A DNA stretch of 64,000 bases, taken from assembly GCF_900104805.1 (NCBI RefSeq), contig NZ_LT629751.1, positions 3,205,001 to 3,269,000 of the forward strand, in the 5' to 3' direction. The stretch's first letter is position 1. Each line of letters starts with the position of its first letter. This document shows, in pieces, positions 1 to 11,860 of this stretch. Source of the stretch: Pseudomonas oryzae. Its GTDB lineage: Bacteria; Pseudomonadota; Gammaproteobacteria; Pseudomonadales; Pseudomonadaceae. Both the position numbers and the translations under genes were made by a program. The notes under the pieces were generated by a model that did no database searches, was not told the DNA's origin, and was given only the letters and a program-made list of their open reading frames with translations.

Positions 1-7
1 CGGCCCA

Positions 8-16
8 TGCTAAGAT
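8..16 (+). promoter_or_regulatory. Possible extended -10 element upstream of priA
   Basis: The string TGCTAAGAT resembles an extended -10 (TGN followed by TAAGAT). It would place a start near position 22, just ahead of the GTG of priA. The -35 region lies outside the window, so this rests on one hexamer. Confidence 0.3.
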
Positions 17-44
17 CGCCGGCCTTCGCCTGCGGAGCCTCTGC

Positions 45-2264
45 GTGACCCTGCCTATCCTGCGCCTCGCCCTGCCCTCGCCGCTGCGCCGCCTGTTCGA
101 CTATCGCGCCCCCGCTGGCTGCGATGCGTCCCTGTTGCAGCCCGGGGTACGCCTGCGCGTGCCGTTCGGTCGCCGCGAGCTGGTCGGCGTGCTGGTGGAG
201 ACGGTGGCGCACAGCGAGGTGCCCGAGGAGCGCCTGCGTGAAGCCGGCGCCCTGCTCGACCGCCAGCCGGTGCTGCCGCCGGCACTGCTCGAGCTGTGCC
301 GCTGGACCGCCAGCTACTACCAGCACAGCCTCGGCGACACCTACAGCTGGGCGCTGCCCAACCTGCTGCGCCAGGGCGAATCGGCCGAGCGCGGCGAGGA
401 ACGCATCTGGCAGGCCGCGACCGGCGCCCGTCTCGACGACCCGCGCCTGGCCCGCGCGCCGCGCCAGCGCCAGGCGCTGGCCACCCTCGCCCAGCACCCG
501 CACGGCATCAACCAGAACATGCTCGAGCAGTTCCAGCTGTCGCGCGACAGCCTCAAGCTGCTGCACGACAAGGGCCTGGTCGAGGTGATTCGCCGCCAAC
601 CGAACGTTCCCGAGCACCACGGCGCCTGGCTGCTGCAGCCCGAGCTGCCGCTCAACGCCGAGCAGCGCAGCGCCTTCGAGGCGGTGCGCGCCGGCGCGGG
701 CCGCTTCCACCCCTGCCTGCTGGCCGGCGTCACCGGCAGCGGCAAGACCGAGGTCTACCTGCAGCTGATCCGCGAGGCCCTCGAGGCCGGCAAGCAGGCG
801 CTGGTGCTGATCCCCGAGATCAACCTCGGTCCGCAGACCCTCGAGCGCTTCGCCCGCCGCTTCAACGCACGCATCGCCCTGCTGCACTCGGGGCTGACCG
901 ACCGCGAGCGCCTGGAGGCCTGGCAGGCCGCCCGCGAAGGGCATGCGCAGATCGTCATCGGCACCCGCTCGGCGCTGTTCACCCCGCTCAAGTCACCGGG
1001 CCTGATCATCGTCGACGAGGAGCACGACGCCTCCTACAAACAGCAGGAAGGCCTGCGCTATCACGCCCGCGATCTGGCGGTGATGCGTGCGCGCCTGGAG
1101 CGCGTGCCGCTGCTGCTGGGCTCGGCCACCCCCTCGCTGGAAAGCCTGCACAACGCCGAACAGGGCCGCTACGCCCTGCTGCGCCTGACCCAACGCGCCG
1201 GCGGCGCGCGCGAACCGCGCTTCGAATGCCTCGACGTGCGCAGCCGGCCGCTCGACAGCGGCATCTCGCCGCCGCTGCAACGGCTGATCGGCGAGACCCT
1301 GACCGCCGGCCAGCAGGTACTGGTGTTCCTCAACCGCCGCGGCTTCGCCCCCACCCTGCTGTGCCACGACTGCGGCTGGATGGCCAAGTGCCCGCGCTGC
1401 GACGCGCGCCTGACCGTCCACCAGCGCTCCGGCGAGTTGCGCTGCCACCACTGCGACCACCGCGAGAGACCGCCGGCCACCTGCCCGCAGTGCCAGCACG
1501 TCGACCTGCGCCCGGTGGGCGTCGGTACCGAGCGCAGCGAGGAGCGCCTGCGCATCCTGTTCCCCGACCACCCGATCCTGCGCGTCGACCGCGACAGCAC
1601 CGCGCGCAAGGGCGCCATGGAGCAGCTGTTCGCCACCATCCAGCGCGGCGAACCGTGCATCCTGGTCGGTACCCAGATGCTCGCCAAGGGCCACCACTTC
1701 CCGCGCGTCACCCTGGTCGCCATCCTCGACGCCGACGGCGGCCTGTTCAGCGCCGACTTCCGCGCCAGCGAGCGCATGGCCCAGCTGATCGTCCAGGTCG
1801 CCGGCCGCGCCGGCCGCGCCGAAGCCCCGGGGCGGGTGGTGATCCAGACCCACCTGGCCGACCACCCGCTACTGGTGCAACTCAGCGAGCAGGGCTACTT
1901 CGCCTTCGCCGCCCAGGCGCTCAGCGAGCGCCGCGCCGCCGGACTGCCGCCGTTCAGCCACTTGGCGCTGCTGCGCGCCGACGCCTATCAACCGGAGCAG
2001 GCCGAGGCCTTCCTCGACCAGGCTGCCAACCTCGCCGAACAGCGCCTGGCGGACAGCGGCGAGAGCGGCGTGCAGGTGCTCGGCCCGGTGCCGGCGCCGA
2101 TGGAGCGCCGCGCCGGTCGCCACCGCGCCCAGCTGCTGCTGCAGGCGCCCGGCCGTGCGGCGCTGCACCGCCTGCTCGGCCCCTGGCTGGTCGACCTGGA
2201 GAACCTGCCCGGCAACCGCCAGGTGCGCTGGTCGCTGGACGTCGACCCGATCGACCTGTTCTGA
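45..2264 (+). CDS. priA: Primosomal protein N' (replication restart helicase PriA)
   Basis: PriA is a superfamily 2 DNA helicase that recognises stalled or repaired forks and reloads DnaB outside the origin. The 739-residue product has the family length. It shows Walker A GVTGSGKT at residues 228-235, a DEEH Walker B box at 324-327, and eight cysteines in CxxC-type pairs around residues 440-485 that form the two zinc sites. An N-terminal DNA-binding region precedes the helicase core. Translation starts at GTG 45; no ATG fits better. It lies upstream of argS, as in other pseudomonads, but a strong promoter of its own precedes argS. Confidence 0.97.
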   Translation: MTLPILRLALPSPLRRLFDYRAPAGCDASLLQPGVRLRVPFGRRELVGVLVETVAHSEVPEERLREAGALLDRQPVLPPALLELCRWTASYYQHSLGDTYSWALPNLLRQGESAERGEERIWQAATGARLDDPRLARAPRQRQALATLAQHPHGINQNMLEQFQLSRDSLKLLHDKGLVEVIRRQPNVPEHHGAWLLQPELPLNAEQRSAFEAVRAGAGRFHPCLLAGVTGSGKTEVYLQLIREALEAGKQALVLIPEINLGPQTLERFARRFNARIALLHSGLTDRERLEAWQAAREGHAQIVIGTRSALFTPLKSPGLIIVDEEHDASYKQQEGLRYHARDLAVMRARLERVPLLLGSATPSLESLHNAEQGRYALLRLTQRAGGAREPRFECLDVRSRPLDSGISPPLQRLIGETLTAGQQVLVFLNRRGFAPTLLCHDCGWMAKCPRCDARLTVHQRSGELRCHHCDHRERPPATCPQCQHVDLRPVGVGTERSEERLRILFPDHPILRVDRDSTARKGAMEQLFATIQRGEPCILVGTQMLAKGHHFPRVTLVAILDADGGLFSADFRASERMAQLIVQVAGRAGRAEAPGRVVIQTHLADHPLLVQLSEQGYFAFAAQALSERRAAGLPPFSHLALLRADAYQPEQAEAFLDQAANLAEQRLADSGESGVQVLGPVPAPMERRAGRHRAQLLLQAPGRAALHRLLGPWLVDLENLPGNRQVRWSLDVDPIDLF

Positions 2265-2334
2265 GCGCGACCCAGGTCACGCCGCGCGCCAGGCGCCACA
2301 CGCCACCACCGGCCAGCCCCTACACTGTCAGCGG

Positions 2335-4159
<1,825 letters not shown>

Positions 4160-4162
4160 GCC

Positions 4163-4948
4163 ATGGCCGCCCGCAAGCAGAAAGCCAAGCCGCGCGGCGC
4201 CAGCCGCACCAGCGCCGCCCCGGCCCGCAGGCCAGTGCCGGGCTGGATCTGGCTGATCGCCGGGGCAGCGCTCGGCGGCTTCTTCGTCTTCCTCTCGCAG
4301 CTCGAGCCGGGCCGCGAGGAGGTCAGGCGCGCGCCTGCGGGCAAGGCGGAAAGCGCCACGAGCAAGCCGGTCACCCCGCCGGCGCCGCAGCGGCCCAAGT
4401 ACGAGTTCTACGAGGAGCTGGCCAAGGCCAGCCCGCCGCCGCTGCCGGGAGTCCAGCCGACGCCGGAGCAGATCCAGGCCGTGGATGCCGCACGCGCCCA
4501 GGCCCTGCTCGAAGGCCGCACCCCGCCGCCGCCACTGCTGCCCGCCCCGACCACGACTCCTGCTTCGGCTCCGGCTCCGGCCGCCACGCCCGCGCAGCCG
4601 GCGAGCAAGCCGCCGGCCGGCACTCCGGCAACGGCCACTTCGGCCACCAGCACCGCCAAACCCGCCGCGGCCAGCACGCCGCCGCCGGCCGCGAGCAAGC
4701 CGGCCGGCGCCGCGCCGACCCGCTTCGTCCTGCAGGCCGGCTCCTTCGCCAGCCGCGAGCAGGCGGAAAGCACCCGCGCCCGGCTGATCCTGCTCGGCCA
4801 GGACGCGCGCATCGAGTCCGGCAAGGTCGGCGACAAGACCTGGCACCGCGTGGTGGTCGGCCCGTTCGCCAGTCGCCCGCAGGCCGACGCCGCGCAGAAG
4901 CAGCTGAGTGCCGGCGGCGTCAGCAGCGTGGTGCAGCAGCGCCGCTGA
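4163..4948 (+). CDS. SPOR-domain cell-division-type membrane protein
   Basis: A 261-residue single-pass protein resembling FtsN-type factors. A basic N-terminus is followed by one membrane helix at about residues 27-45. A long Pro/Ala/Lys-rich periplasmic linker follows (roughly 70-185), then a C-terminal SPOR domain (about 190-258) beginning [21 protein letters not shown] domains bind denuded glycan strands at the septum. The argS-SPOR-hslV order is conserved in Pseudomonas. It may be FtsN itself or a paralogue; the sequence alone does not decide. Confidence 0.85.
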   Translation: MAARKQKAKPRGASRTSAAPARRPVPGWIWLIAGAALGGFFVFLSQLEPGREEVRRAPAGKAESATSKPVTPPAPQRPKYEFYEELAKASPPPLPGVQPTPEQIQAVDAARAQALLEGRTPPPPLLPAPTTTPASAPAPAATPAQPASKPPAGTPATATSATSTAKPAAASTPPPAASKPAGAAPTRFVLQAGSFASREQAESTRARLILLGQDARIESGKVGDKTWHRVVVGPFASRPQADAAQKQLSAGGVSSVVQQRR

Positions 4949-4960
4949 TCCCCCCAGCGA

Positions 4961-4987
4961 CCGCCCGTCTCGACCAAGGTCGGGCGG
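4961..4987 (+). terminator. Weak hairpin after the SPOR gene
   Basis: CCGCCCG (4961-4967) pairs with CGGGCGG (4981-4987) across a 13-base loop. There is no clear T-run, so it may be only a partial terminator ahead of hslV. Confidence 0.35.
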
Positions 4988-5067
4988 GTGGTTGAAAACC
5001 CCGCCCGCCCGCCCCATATCCTCCCGCATCCCGGACGCCCGCCGTCCAGCTGCAGGAGATCGCTCCC

Positions 5068-5598
5068 TTGACCACCATCGTTTCAGTCCGCCGCAACGGC
5101 AAAGTCGTCATGGGCGGCGACGGCCAGGTATCGCTCGGCAACACCGTGATGAAAGGCAACGCCAAGAAGGTGCGCCGCCTGTACCACGGCCAGGTGCTGG
5201 CCGGCTTCGCCGGCGCCACCGCCGACGCCTTCACCCTGTTCGAGCGCTTCGAGGGCCAGCTGGAGAAGCATCAGGGCCACCTGATCCGCGCCGCCGTCGA
5301 ACTGGCCAAGGACTGGCGTACCGACCGCAGCCTGAGCCGCCTAGAAGCCATGCTGGCGGTGGCCAACAAGGACGCTTCCCTGATCATCACCGGCAACGGC
5401 GACGTGGTCGAACCCGAGCACGGCCTGATCGCCATGGGCTCCGGCGGCGGCTTCGCCCAGGCCGCGGCCATGGCCCTGCTGCAGAAGACCGAATTGTCCG
5501 CCCGCGAGATCACCGAGACCGCGCTGAACATCGCCGGCTCCATCTGCGTGTTCACCAACCAGAACCTGACCATCGAGGAAGAAGACTGCGCCCAGTGA
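5068..5598 (+). CDS. hslV: ATP-dependent protease peptidase subunit HslV
   Basis: Threonine protease subunit of the HslUV (ClpYQ) proteasome-like complex. The 176-residue product starts M-TTIVSVRR, so removal of Met exposes the catalytic Thr. The G-rich core ([25 protein letters not shown]) is typical. The start codon is TTG at 5068, with GGAG about ten bases upstream; no ATG or GTG preserves the required N-terminal Thr. hslU follows 23 bases after the stop. Confidence 0.96.
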   Translation: MTTIVSVRRNGKVVMGGDGQVSLGNTVMKGNAKKVRRLYHGQVLAGFAGATADAFTLFERFEGQLEKHQGHLIRAAVELAKDWRTDRSLSRLEAMLAVANKDASLIITGNGDVVEPEHGLIAMGSGGGFAQAAAMALLQKTELSAREITETALNIAGSICVFTNQNLTIEEEDCAQ

Positions 5599-5621
5599 GC
5601 GCGTCTTCCGGAGCCCCCTTC

Positions 5622-6962
5622 ATGTCCATGACGCCCCGCGAGATCGTCCACGAACTCAACCGCCACATCGTCGGCCAGGACGACGCCAAGCGCGCCGTCG
5701 CCATCGCCCTGCGCAACCGCTGGCGGCGCATGCAGCTGCCCGCCGAGCTGCGCGCCGAGGTGACGCCGAAGAACATCCTGATGATCGGCCCGACCGGCGT
5801 CGGCAAGACCGAGATCGCCCGCCGCCTGGCCAAGCTGGCCAACGCGCCGTTCATCAAGGTCGAGGCGACCAAGTTCACCGAGGTCGGCTACGTCGGCCGC
5901 GACGTCGAGTCGATCGTCCGCGATCTGGCCGACGCCGCGCTGAAGATGCTGCGCGAGCAGGAAGTGCAGAAGATGCGCTACCGCGCCGAGGACGCCGCCG
6001 AGGAACGCATCCTCGACGCCCTGCTGCCGCCGGCGCGCACCGGCTTCGGCGACGAGCCGCCGGCCCGCGAGGACTCCAACACCCGCCAGCTGTTCCGCAA
6101 GCGCCTGCGCGAAGGCCAGCTGGACGACAAGGAGATCGACATCGAGGTGGCCGACACGCCGGCCGGCGTCGAGATCATGACCCCGCCGGGCATGGAGGAG
6201 ATGACCAGCCAGCTGCAGAACCTGTTCTCCGGCCTCAGCAAGGGCAAGAAGAAGACCCGCAAGCTCAAGGTCAAGGACGCCCTGAAGATGATCCGCGACG
6301 AGGAAGCCGCCGCGCTGGTCAACGAGGAGGAGCTCAAGGCTCGCGCCCTCGAGGCGGTCGAGCAGCACGGCATCGTGTTCATCGACGAGATCGACAAGAT
6401 CGCCAAGCGCGGCAACGTCAGCGGCGCCGACGTGTCCCGCGAAGGCGTGCAGCGCGACCTGCTGCCGCTGATCGAGGGCTGCACGGTCAACACCAAGCTG
6501 GGCATGGTCAAGACCGACCATATCCTGTTCATCGCCTCCGGCGCCTTCCACCTGGCCAAGCCCAGCGACCTGGTGCCCGAGCTGCAGGGGCGCCTGCCGA
6601 TCCGCGTCGAACTCAAGGCACTCAGCCCGCAGGACTTCGAGCGCATCCTCACCGAGCCGCACGCCTCGCTGACCGAGCAGTACTGCGCGCTGATGAAGAC
6701 CGAAGGGCTGGACATCGCCTTCGCCGCCGACGGCATCCAGCGCCTGGCCGAGATCGCCTGGCAGGTCAACGAGAAGACCGAGAACATCGGCGCCCGCCGC
6801 CTGCACACCCTGCTCGAGCGCCTGCTCGAGGAAGTGTCGTTCAGCGCCGGTGACCTGGCCGCCGACCACAGCGGCCGACCGATCGTGATCGACGCCGCCT
6901 ACGTCAACGGCCACCTCGGCGAACTGGCACAGGACGAGGATCTGTCGCGCTATATCCTGTAA
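5622..6962 (+). CDS. hslU: ATP-dependent protease ATPase subunit HslU
   Basis: AAA+ unfoldase that feeds substrates to HslV. The product starts at [13 protein letters not shown] (ATG 5622) and is 446 residues, the normal family length. It has Walker A GPTGVGKT near residue 56, the inserted I-domain in the middle, and Walker [12 protein letters not shown] near 250. It ends DEDLSRYIL, the C-terminal tail that docks into HslV. A longer in-frame reading upstream through hslV is not real. Palindromic repeats begin directly after its stop. Confidence 0.97.
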   Translation: MSMTPREIVHELNRHIVGQDDAKRAVAIALRNRWRRMQLPAELRAEVTPKNILMIGPTGVGKTEIARRLAKLANAPFIKVEATKFTEVGYVGRDVESIVRDLADAALKMLREQEVQKMRYRAEDAAEERILDALLPPARTGFGDEPPAREDSNTRQLFRKRLREGQLDDKEIDIEVADTPAGVEIMTPPGMEEMTSQLQNLFSGLSKGKKKTRKLKVKDALKMIRDEEAAALVNEEELKARALEAVEQHGIVFIDEIDKIAKRGNVSGADVSREGVQRDLLPLIEGCTVNTKLGMVKTDHILFIASGAFHLAKPSDLVPELQGRLPIRVELKALSPQDFERILTEPHASLTEQYCALMKTEGLDIAFAADGIQRLAEIAWQVNEKTENIGARRLHTLLERLLEEVSFSAGDLAADHSGRPIVIDAAYVNGHLGELAQDEDLSRYIL

Positions 6963-6981
6963 CCCGGGGTGGCCGGCATGG

Positions 6982-7077
6982 CCGTAGGGTAGGAAACCCG
7001 CGCAGCGGTTTCCTACCGCCACCACGCACTGTGGCCTGAGTGGTGGACAATCGCTGCGCGAGTTGTCCACCCTACGG
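6982..7077. repeat. Composite palindromic repeat (two hairpins) after hslU
   Basis: The outer arms CCGTAGGGT (6982-6990) and ACCCTACGG (7069-7077) enclose two hairpins. The first pairs GGTAGGAAACC (6988-6998) with GGTTTCCTACC (7007-7017). The second pairs GGTGGACAA (7042-7050) with TTGTCCACC (7063-7071) around the loop TCGCTGCGCGAG. The first loop reads as the reverse complement of the core of the second, so two copies of one repeat family sit head to head. Other copies lie at 36217-36262 and 45636-45665. Confidence 0.75.
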
Positions 7078-7146
7078 GCTATATCCTGTAAGCAGACGCT
7101 GGGGGGGGCAACGCGGCACGCCTGCCCACCCCGCCGCTGACTCGGC

Positions 7147-7200
7147 GTAGGGTGCGCCATGCGCACCATGCCTTGCCACGGTGCGCATGGCGCACCCTAC
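7147..7200. repeat. Perfect 21-bp inverted repeat upstream of the DUF971 gene
   Basis: A 21-base arm beginning GTAGGGTGCGCCATG (7147-7167) is perfectly complementary to 7180-7200, with a 12-base spacer. The same arm recurs at 63647-63667. It ends only 24 bases before the DUF971 start codon, so it could influence that gene's leader. Confidence 0.8.
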
Positions 7201-7224
7201 GACCAATCCGCAGAGAATGCCGCC

Positions 7225-7596
7225 ATGCCCATCCCCACCGCCATCCAGCTGCACAAGGCCTCGAAGACCCTCGAGCTGCACTACGGCGACCAGCGCTACA
7301 GCCTCAGCGCCGAGTTCCTCCGCGTGCACTCGCCCTCGGCCGAGGTGCAGGGCCACGGCAACCCCATCCTGCAGTACGGCAAGCTCAACGTCGGCTTCAG
7401 GGGCGCCGAGCCGGCCGGCCAGTACGCCCTCAAGCTGGTGTTCGACGACGGCCACGACAGCGGCCTGTTCACCTGGGACTACCTGTACGAACTGGCCACC
7501 CGCCAGGAGCAGCTGTGGGCCGACTACCTGGCCGCGCTGGCCGCTGCCGGCAAGTCGCGCGACCCGGACGAATCCGTGGTCAAACTGATGCTGTGA
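7225..7596 (+). CDS. DUF971 (GBBH-like N-terminal) domain protein
   Basis: A 123-residue small protein starting MPIPTAIQLHKASKTLELHYGD. The fold matches the DUF971/gamma-butyrobetaine hydroxylase N-terminal-like family, with LVFDDGHDSGLFTWDYLYELA typical of the C-terminal half. ATG 7225 is preferred because upstream in-frame codons lie inside the palindromic repeat. In most Pseudomonas this gene sits between hslU and phaC1; here phaC1 and the following pha genes are missing and ubiE comes next. Its function is not known from sequence. Confidence 0.85.
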   Translation: MPIPTAIQLHKASKTLELHYGDQRYSLSAEFLRVHSPSAEVQGHGNPILQYGKLNVGFRGAEPAGQYALKLVFDDGHDSGLFTWDYLYELATRQEQLWADYLAALAAAGKSRDPDESVVKLML

Positions 7597-7602
7597 ATGG
7601 CC

Positions 7603-7661
7603 GTCTGGTGCGCACGGCGTACCAGACGCAGGCTCGCGCTGCAGGGGGGCGCCGTGCGCAC
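7603..7661. repeat. Overlapping inverted repeats in the DUF971-ubiE gap
   Basis: GTCTGGT (7603-7609) pairs with ACCAGAC (7621-7627). The overlapping 12-mer GTGCGCACGGCG (7608-7619) is perfectly complementary to 7650-7661. The two structures are mutually exclusive. They occupy the place where the pha genes lie in other pseudomonads and may also act as a terminator for the DUF971 gene. Confidence 0.6.
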
Positions 7662-7713
7662 CGCACTCCAGCAGCGCCGAGACAAACTGCCACAGCCCCC
7701 GGCAGGCAGCTTC

Positions 7714-7742
7714 AAGACAAAGCCCGGCGCGGCGATTAGAAT
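7714..7742 (+). promoter_or_regulatory. Promoter of the ubiE operon
   Basis: AAGACA (7714-7719) and TAGAAT (7737-7742) are spaced 17 bases apart. They lie 30 bases ahead of ubiE in a 176-base gap. The fit is good for the -10 and moderate for the -35. Confidence 0.55.
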
Positions 7743-7772
7743 GGCCGCCACATTTTTTCAGGTGACTGCGAC

Positions 7773-8543
7773 ATGAGCGATCCGCGCAAGCCCGACTCCG
7801 CCGAGCCCTCCACCCACTTCGGTTACCAGAGCGTGCCGGAAAGCCAGAAGGCGAAGAAGGTAGCCGAGGTGTTCCACTCGGTGGCGGCCAAGTACGACCT
7901 GATGAACGACGTGCTCTCCGGCGGCATGCACCGCCTGTGGAAGCGCTTCACCATCGAGCTGTCCGGCGTGCGTCCGGGCAACCGCGTGCTCGACATCGCC
8001 GGCGGCACCGGCGACCTGACCCGCCAGTTCGCCCGCCTGGTCGGCCCGAGCGGCGAGGTGGTGCTCGCCGACATCAACGACTCGATGCTCAAGGTCGGCC
8101 GCGACAAGCTGCTCGACTGCGGCGTGGCCGGCAACGTCAAGTTCGTCCAGGCCGACGCCGAGAAGCTGCCGTTCCCCGACAACCACTTCGACGTGGTCAC
8201 CATCGCCTTCGGCCTGCGCAACGTCACCCACAAGGAAGACGCCCTGCGCTCCATGCTGCGCGTGCTCAAGCCGGGCGGTCGCCTGCTGGTGCTGGAATTC
8301 TCCAAGCCGGCCAATGCCCTGCTCGGCAAGGCCTACGACGCCTACTCGTTCGCCTTCATGCCGCTGGCCGGCAAGCTGATCACCAACGACGCCGACAGCT
8401 ACCGCTACCTGGCCGAGTCGATCCGCATGCACCCCGACCAGGAAACCCTCAAGGGCATGATGGTCGACGCCGGCTTCGACCTGGTCACCTACCACAACAT
8501 GACCGGCGGCATCGTCGCCCTGCACCGCGGCATCAAGCCCTGA
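7773..8543 (+). CDS. ubiE: Ubiquinone/menaquinone biosynthesis C-methyltransferase UbiE
   Basis: SAM-dependent C-methyltransferase acting on the polyprenyl-benzoquinol intermediate (and demethylmenaquinol where made). The 256-residue product contains the UbiE signature [17 protein letters not shown] and the SAM motif [12 protein letters not shown] near residue 71. [20 protein letters not shown] also matches, and the protein ends with [12 protein letters not shown]. The stop codon overlaps the ATG of ubiJ by one base, which implies translational coupling. Confidence 0.97.
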   Translation: MSDPRKPDSAEPSTHFGYQSVPESQKAKKVAEVFHSVAAKYDLMNDVLSGGMHRLWKRFTIELSGVRPGNRVLDIAGGTGDLTRQFARLVGPSGEVVLADINDSMLKVGRDKLLDCGVAGNVKFVQADAEKLPFPDNHFDVVTIAFGLRNVTHKEDALRSMLRVLKPGGRLLVLEFSKPANALLGKAYDAYSFAFMPLAGKLITNDADSYRYLAESIRMHPDQETLKGMMVDAGFDLVTYHNMTGGIVALHRGIKP

Positions 8544-9157
8544 TGCTCACCACCGCGCTGCTCGCCGGCGTCGAGGCCGGCCTCAACCGCGTGCTGGCGC
8601 TGGACGCCACCGCCGGCCCGCGACTGGCCGCGCTGGAAGGCCGGGTGATCGCCGTCGACTGCACCGCCCCGGCGCTGCGCCTGTACCTGCTGCCCGGCGC
8701 CGACGGCCTGCGCCTGGCCGGCCACTGGGCCGCCGAAGCCGACTGCACCCTGCGCGCTCCGGCCAGCCGCCTGCTGCAGCTGGCCATGCGCCGCGACAAG
8801 ACCGCCGTGCTGCACGCCGCCGACGTCGAGCTGGACGGTCACAGCGGCTGCCTGCTCGATCTGGCCGCGATCCTCCAGGACCTCGAACTGGACTGGGAAG
8901 GCGCGCTGGCCGACTGGCTCGGCCCACTGGGCGCCGTGGCGCTGGCCCGCCCGCTGCAGTCCGCCGGCGCCTGGGGCAGCGATGCCCTGGGCAGCCTGCG
9001 CCTGAACCTGGCCGACTGGCTGGCCGAGGAAGCGCGCAGCGTGGTCGGCCGTCACGAGGCCGAAGCGCAGTTCACCGCCCTGGACGAGCTCAAGCTCGCC
9101 CTCGACCGCCTCGAGGCGCGCAGCGAGCGCCTTGCCCGCCGCCTGGAAAGCGAATGA
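8543..9157 (+). CDS. ubiJ: Ubiquinone biosynthesis accessory factor UbiJ (SCP2 domain)
   Basis: A 204-residue protein with an N-terminal SCP2 sterol-carrier-like lipid-binding fold and a C-terminal helical/coiled-coil tail rich in Glu, Arg and Leu. In E. coli, UbiJ with UbiK organises the soluble Ubi complex. The start at ATG 8543 overlaps the ubiE stop. The low overall conservation but fixed position between ubiE and ubiB is typical. Confidence 0.9.
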   Translation: MLTTALLAGVEAGLNRVLALDATAGPRLAALEGRVIAVDCTAPALRLYLLPGADGLRLAGHWAAEADCTLRAPASRLLQLAMRRDKTAVLHAADVELDGHSGCLLDLAAILQDLELDWEGALADWLGPLGAVALARPLQSAGAWGSDALGSLRLNLADWLAEEARSVVGRHEAEAQFTALDELKLALDRLEARSERLARRLESE

Positions 9158-9161
9158 CCGC

Positions 9162-10742
9162 ATGAAGCTGCTCGCCCTGCGCCGCCTGATCCGCATCCAG
9201 CGGGTCGCCGTCCGCTACCGTCTGGACGACCTGCTGCTCGACCTGCCGCTGCCCTGGTGGCTGCGCGCCCTGCTGCGCGCCGCGCCCTGGCACTGGCTGC
9301 CGCGCGCACCGCTCGCCATGTCGCGCGGCGAGCGTCTGCGCCGTAGCCTGGAAGACCTCGGCCCGGTGTTCATCAAGTTCGGCCAGCTGCTGTCCACCCG
9401 CCGCGACCTGCTGCCCGCCGACATCGCCGACGAGCTGGCGCGCCTGCAGGACCGGGTGCCGCCCTTCCCGCCCGAACAGGCGGTGGCGCTGATCGAGCAG
9501 CAGCTCGGCGCACCGCTCGAGCAGGTGTTCAGCCGCTTCGAGCACCAGCCGCTGGCCTCGGCCTCTGTAGCCCAGGTGCACGCCGCCCAGCTCAGGAGCG
9601 GCGAGGACGTGGTGGTCAAGGTGGTGCGCCCGGGCCTCGAGCCGGTGATCCGCCAGGACATGGCCTGGCTGTTCCTCCTCGCCAAGGTGGCCGAGCGCGC
9701 CTCCGCCGACGCGCGCCGCCTGCGTCCGGTGGAGGTGGTCGGCGACTACGAGAAGACCATCTTCGACGAGCTCGACCTGCTGCGCGAAGCGGCCAACGGC
9801 AGCCAGCTGCGGCGCAACTTCGACGGCTCGCCGCTGCTCTACGTGCCGCAGGTGTACTGGGACTGGTGCCGGCCCAAGGTACTGGTCATGGAACGCATCT
9901 ACGGCATCCCGGTGACCGACCTGGCCGCCCTGCGCGACCAGCACACCGACATGAAGAAACTGGCCGAGCGCGGCGTGGAGATCTTCTTCACCCAGGTATT
10001 CCGCGACAGCTTCTTCCACGCCGACATGCACCCCGGAAACATCTTCGTCAGCACCCGCACGCCGCACGATCCGCAGTACATCGCCATCGACTGCGGGATC
10101 ATCGGCAGCCTCACCCCCGAGGACCAGGACTACCTGGCGCGCAACCTGCTGGCCTTCTTCAAGCGCGACTACCGCAAGGTGGCGCAGCTGCACATCGATT
10201 CCGGCTGGGTGCCGGCCGACACCCCGGTCAACGACTTCGAGGCGGCGATCCGCACCGTGTGCGAGCCGGTGTTCGAGAAGCCGCTCAAGGACATCTCCTT
10301 CGGCCAGGTGCTGCTGCGCCTGTTCCAGACCGCGCGGCGCTTCAACATGGAGGTGCAGCCGCAGCTGGTGCTGCTGCAGAAGACCCTGCTCAACATCGAG
10401 GGCCTCGGCCGCCAGCTGTACCCGGACCTCGACCTGTGGAGCACCGCCAAGCCGTTCCTCGAACGCTGGATGCGCCAGCGCATGAGCCCGCTGCAGCTGC
10501 TGCGCAACCTGCAGACCCAGGCCGAGCAGGTGCCGCAGCTGGCGAAGAAGACCCGCGCGGCGCTGGAGCGCCTCGGCCAGGGCGGGGCGACCGCCGCGCC
10601 GGCACGCAGCGCCTGGCTGGAGCGCCTGCTCGGCGCCGTGCTGCTGCTCGGCGCCGCCAGCCAGGGCCTGGCACCAAGCATGGCAACCTGGCCGACCTGG
10701 GCGATGCTCGCCGGCGGCCTGTACCTGGTCCTGCGCCGATAG
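9162..10742 (+). CDS. ubiB: Atypical kinase/ATPase UbiB for ubiquinone synthesis
   Basis: Member of the ABC1/ADCK/UbiB family, needed for coenzyme Q production. The protein (526 residues from ATG 9162) has the KxGQ-type motif [16 protein letters not shown] and the Ala-rich nucleotide loop [13 protein letters not shown]. The catalytic [10 protein letters not shown] and the metal-binding IDCG are also present. It ends with two hydrophobic C-terminal helices (about 485-524) that anchor it in the inner membrane. The start is 4 bases past the ubiJ stop; a start ten codons earlier inside ubiJ is less likely. Confidence 0.96.
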   Translation: MKLLALRRLIRIQRVAVRYRLDDLLLDLPLPWWLRALLRAAPWHWLPRAPLAMSRGERLRRSLEDLGPVFIKFGQLLSTRRDLLPADIADELARLQDRVPPFPPEQAVALIEQQLGAPLEQVFSRFEHQPLASASVAQVHAAQLRSGEDVVVKVVRPGLEPVIRQDMAWLFLLAKVAERASADARRLRPVEVVGDYEKTIFDELDLLREAANGSQLRRNFDGSPLLYVPQVYWDWCRPKVLVMERIYGIPVTDLAALRDQHTDMKKLAERGVEIFFTQVFRDSFFHADMHPGNIFVSTRTPHDPQYIAIDCGIIGSLTPEDQDYLARNLLAFFKRDYRKVAQLHIDSGWVPADTPVNDFEAAIRTVCEPVFEKPLKDISFGQVLLRLFQTARRFNMEVQPQLVLLQKTLLNIEGLGRQLYPDLDLWSTAKPFLERWMRQRMSPLQLLRNLQTQAEQVPQLAKKTRAALERLGQGGATAAPARSAWLERLLGAVLLLGAASQGLAPSMATWPTWAMLAGGLYLVLRR

Positions 10743-10818
10743 CCAGCACGCGGCGGCACTGGCAAACTGACCGAATTGTGAACCGGCGCCCAGCGCGCCC
10801 CGGACAAGCGAACACGCA

Positions 10819-11223
10819 ATGAGCAACTGGCTGGACGAAATTCACTGGAACGCCGACGGACTGGTCCCGGCGATTGCCCAGGACCACAAGACCGGACGCA
10901 TCCTGATGATGGCCTGGATGAACCGCGAATCCCTGCAGCTGACCGTCGACGAGGGCCGCGCCATCTACTGGTCACGCTCGCGTGGCAAGCTGTGGCGCAA
11001 GGGCGAGGAGTCCGGCCACGTGCAGCAGTTGCACGAGCTGCGCCTGGACTGCGACGCCGACGTCATCGTCCTGCAGGTCGAGCAGCTCGGCGGCATCGCC
11101 TGCCACACCGGGCGCGAGAGCTGCTTCTACCGCGTCTACCAGGACGGCGCGTGGCAGACCGTCGACGCCGTCCTCAAGGATCCGCACGCCATCTACGAGC
11201 ACAAGGGCCACAGCCATGAGTGA
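10819..11223 (+). CDS. hisI: Phosphoribosyl-AMP cyclohydrolase
   Basis: Third step of histidine synthesis: opens the purine ring of phosphoribosyl-AMP. The protein is 134 residues and monofunctional, unlike the fused HisIE of enterics. It contains [14 protein letters not shown] and a C-terminal [10 protein letters not shown], with Cys and Asp ligands for the Zn and Mg sites ([18 protein letters not shown]). It overlaps hisE by 8 bases. The hisI-hisE pair upstream of tatABC is the normal Pseudomonas arrangement. Confidence 0.96.
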   Translation: MSNWLDEIHWNADGLVPAIAQDHKTGRILMMAWMNRESLQLTVDEGRAIYWSRSRGKLWRKGEESGHVQQLHELRLDCDADVIVLQVEQLGGIACHTGRESCFYRVYQDGAWQTVDAVLKDPHAIYEHKGHSHE

Positions 11224-11563
11224 GCAGAGCAGCAACGACACCCTCGCCCGCCTGGCCGAGGTGCTGGAGGCGCGCAAGAACGCCGCCCCGGACAGTTCCT
11301 ACGTGGCCAGCCTGTACCACAAGGGCCTGAACAAGATTCTGGAGAAAGTCGGCGAGGAATCGGTGGAAACCATCCTCGCCGCCAAGGACGCCGCGCAGAG
11401 CGGCGACTGCAGCGACCTGATCTACGAGACCGCCGACCTGTGGTTCCACTCCCTGGTCATGCTGGCCGCCCTCGGCCAGCATCCGCAGGCGGTGCTCGAC
11501 GAGCTGGACCGCCGCTTCGGCCTCTCCGGGCACGCCGAGAAGGCCGCCCGTTCGCAATCCTGA
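11216..11563 (+). CDS. hisE: Phosphoribosyl-ATP pyrophosphatase
   Basis: Second step of histidine synthesis: hydrolyses phosphoribosyl-ATP to phosphoribosyl-AMP. The product is 115 residues, starting [20 protein letters not shown] (ATG 11216 inside the end of hisI). The MazG-like helical fold is visible through [15 protein letters not shown] and [18 protein letters not shown], which carry the acidic metal ligands. A longer in-frame reading from within hisI is rejected in favour of the coupled ATG. Confidence 0.96.
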   Translation: MSEQSSNDTLARLAEVLEARKNAAPDSSYVASLYHKGLNKILEKVGEESVETILAAKDAAQSGDCSDLIYETADLWFHSLVMLAALGQHPQAVLDELDRRFGLSGHAEKAARSQS

Positions 11564-11588
11564 TTTCAACCTACTCGGAGATTCCATC

Positions 11589-11828
11589 ATGGGACTCGGC
11601 GGCATCAGCATCTGGCAACTCCTGATCATCCTGCTCATCGTGGTCATGCTGTTCGGCACCAAGCGCCTCAAGACGCTCGGCTCGGACGTCGGCGAGGCCA
11701 TCAAGGGCTTTCGCAAGTCGGTGAACGCCGGCGAGGAAGAACCCGCCAAGCCGCAGGTGGACGAGCCCAAGGGCCACACCATCCAGGGCGAAGTGCGCAA
11801 GGTCGACGAACCGGCGAAGAAGGACTGA
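11589..11828 (+). CDS. tatA: Sec-independent translocase subunit TatA
   Basis: Pore-forming component of the twin-arginine translocase in the inner membrane. The 79 residues comprise an N-terminal helix ([17 protein letters not shown]), the FGTKRL hinge, an amphipathic helix ([15 protein letters not shown]) and a charged tail. GGAG precedes the ATG. It is the first gene of tatABC and is followed at short distance by tatB. Confidence 0.96.
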   Translation: MGLGGISIWQLLIILLIVVMLFGTKRLKTLGSDVGEAIKGFRKSVNAGEEEPAKPQVDEPKGHTIQGEVRKVDEPAKKD

Positions 11829-11860
11829 CGCACCCGCGGGTGCTGGAGCTTGGCTGAATC

